DNA of 64,000 bases from DATFVJ01 sp963820395. GTDB lineage: Bacteria; Actinomycetota; Actinomycetes; Streptosporangiales; Streptosporangiaceae. The position numbers were made by a program, and so were the translations under genes. The stretch lies in assembly GCA_963820395.1 (NCBI GenBank), contig CAWGAE010000024.1:1-64000 (forward strand), given 5' to 3'. Under the pieces are notes generated by a model. The model made no database searches. It was not told the origin of the DNA and worked only from the letters and a program-made list of their open reading frames with translations. Shown here piece by piece: positions 63,300 through 64,000 of this stretch (the stretch's first letter is position 1; each line of letters begins with the position of its first letter).

Positions 63300-64000
63300 T
63301 CATGGAATCAGGCCCTTCGACTGGAGGGCGTCATCGAGCTGGCTGACCATCGACTTCTCGGTGCTCACGGGTTTTATCGCGGCCGGGGGCGACACGAGGT
63401 GGGAGATAACGATGGACAGGTTCTGATAGGCGGGCGTCTTCGGCCTGATGCTCGCGGTCTCCAGCGCCTGCAGGATGTCCTGGTGGAACGGATAGTCGGC
63501 ATAGAGCGCGGGATCGTTGTACAGGCTGGCGATCGTCGGCGGGAGGCCGCCCTTGGTCGCGGCTATCAGCTGGTTGGCGGGGTCACGCAGGCAGAGCGCG
63601 GCCTGGAAGGCCAGCTCGGGATGCGGCGAGTACCTGCTGACCGCGAGGTCGATGCCGCCTACCGTCACGTGGGCGGGCTCCTTCGCGTTCACCCGTGGGT
63701 ACAGCGCCCACTTGAAGCTCTTGAACAGTTTCGGCTGGCCGCTCTTCATCGACGGGTAGACGAACGGGTAGTTCAGTTCGAACGCCGCCGTGCCCGCCTC
63801 CATGGCGAGCCGGTTCTGGTCCTCCATCTGCACCGGGAGCGACGGGTCAGCCGCCCCGGATGTGGCGAGCCGTTTCATGATCGTCAGTGCCTGCACCGCG
63901 GGCGCGCCCAGTGACACGTGCAGCGCGTCCGGCGTGAGGATACTCCCGCCCGCACTCGCGACCATCGTGTTGAACCAGACCGTCGCGCCCTCGTACTGTG
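63300..64000 (-). CDS. Extracellular sugar-binding protein, C-terminal part (runs off window)
   Basis: At least 232 residues; the N-terminus with the lipoprotein signal lies beyond 64000. Family 1 solute-binding features include EGATVWFNTMVASAGGSILT, AAFELNYPFVYPSMK, VGGIDLAVSRYSPHPELAFQ and AALCLRDPANQLIAATKGGL. Binds an alpha-glucoside (trehalose or maltose are likely from the alpha-glucosidase nearby) and delivers it to the permeases. Confidence 0.9.
   Translation of the reverse strand, partial: QYEGATVWFNTMVASAGGSILTPDALHVSLGAPAVQALTIMKRLATSGAADPSLPVQMEDQNRLAMEAGTAAFELNYPFVYPSMKSGQPKLFKSFKWALYPRVNAKEPAHVTVGGIDLAVSRYSPHPELAFQAALCLRDPANQLIAATKGGLPPTIASLYNDPALYADYPFHQDILQALETASIRPKTPAYQNLSIVISHLVSPPAAIKPVSTEKSMVSQLDDALQSKGLIP

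Overview
The window is very GC-rich DNA with GTG and TTG starts, short overlapping operons and FHA, histidine kinase, acyl-CoA dehydrogenase and inositol catabolism families typical of Actinomycetota. It looks like a soil-type filamentous actinobacterium (Streptosporangiales or a related order is my guess). No rRNA, tRNA or CRISPR array was seen.

Layout. 1-5.2 kb: the end of narG, then narH (frameshifted), narJ and narI, a broken copper-oxidase-type membrane gene and a SulP tail. 5.4-11.2 kb: two two-component systems. 11.4-17.4 kb: secreted proteins (lipoprotein, FnIII-PL14 lyase, DUF11 protein), a shattered S53 peptidase, and a cysteine dioxygenase-rhodanese fusion behind a leader peptide. 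17.7-28 kb, mostly minus strand: FHA-ABCG exporter, S9 peptidase, an acyl-CoA dehydrogenase pair, a membrane protein and a PatB-type aminotransferase. 28-38 kb: patchwork of fragments, UspA, SixA, a lysozyme-like protein, a redoxin, a complete IS1380-type element, a nitronate monooxygenase and an Acg-like nitroreductase behind a DosR-like box. 38-40 kb: a tail-to-tail chain of MFS, CoxL and CoxE remnants. 40.3-51.5 kb: a ClC channel, then a myo-inositol catabolic operon (iolC, broken aldolase, iolB, iolD, mmsA, stub of a permease, sugar ABC ATPase, TIM-barrel isomerase, iolG) with a divergent GntR regulator. 51.6-55.4 kb: remnants (Gfo/Idh, mftF, coxL) around a succinate-semialdehyde dehydrogenase. 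55.4-64 kb: FUSC-type membrane protein, GH13 alpha-glucosidase and a disaccharide ABC importer running off the right edge.

Themes. First, respiration, redox and dormancy: nitrate reductase, CO dehydrogenase remnants, a hydrogenase-4-like remnant, UspA and the Acg nitroreductase. Second, sugar catabolism: inositol, and trehalose- or maltose-type glucosides. Third, heavy decay: at least a dozen genes carry frameshifts, internal deletions or only one end. Fourth, many short tandem repeats, several translated as low-complexity N-terminal tails. Some single-base frameshifts could be sequencing errors; the multi-gene chimeras and internal deletions could not.
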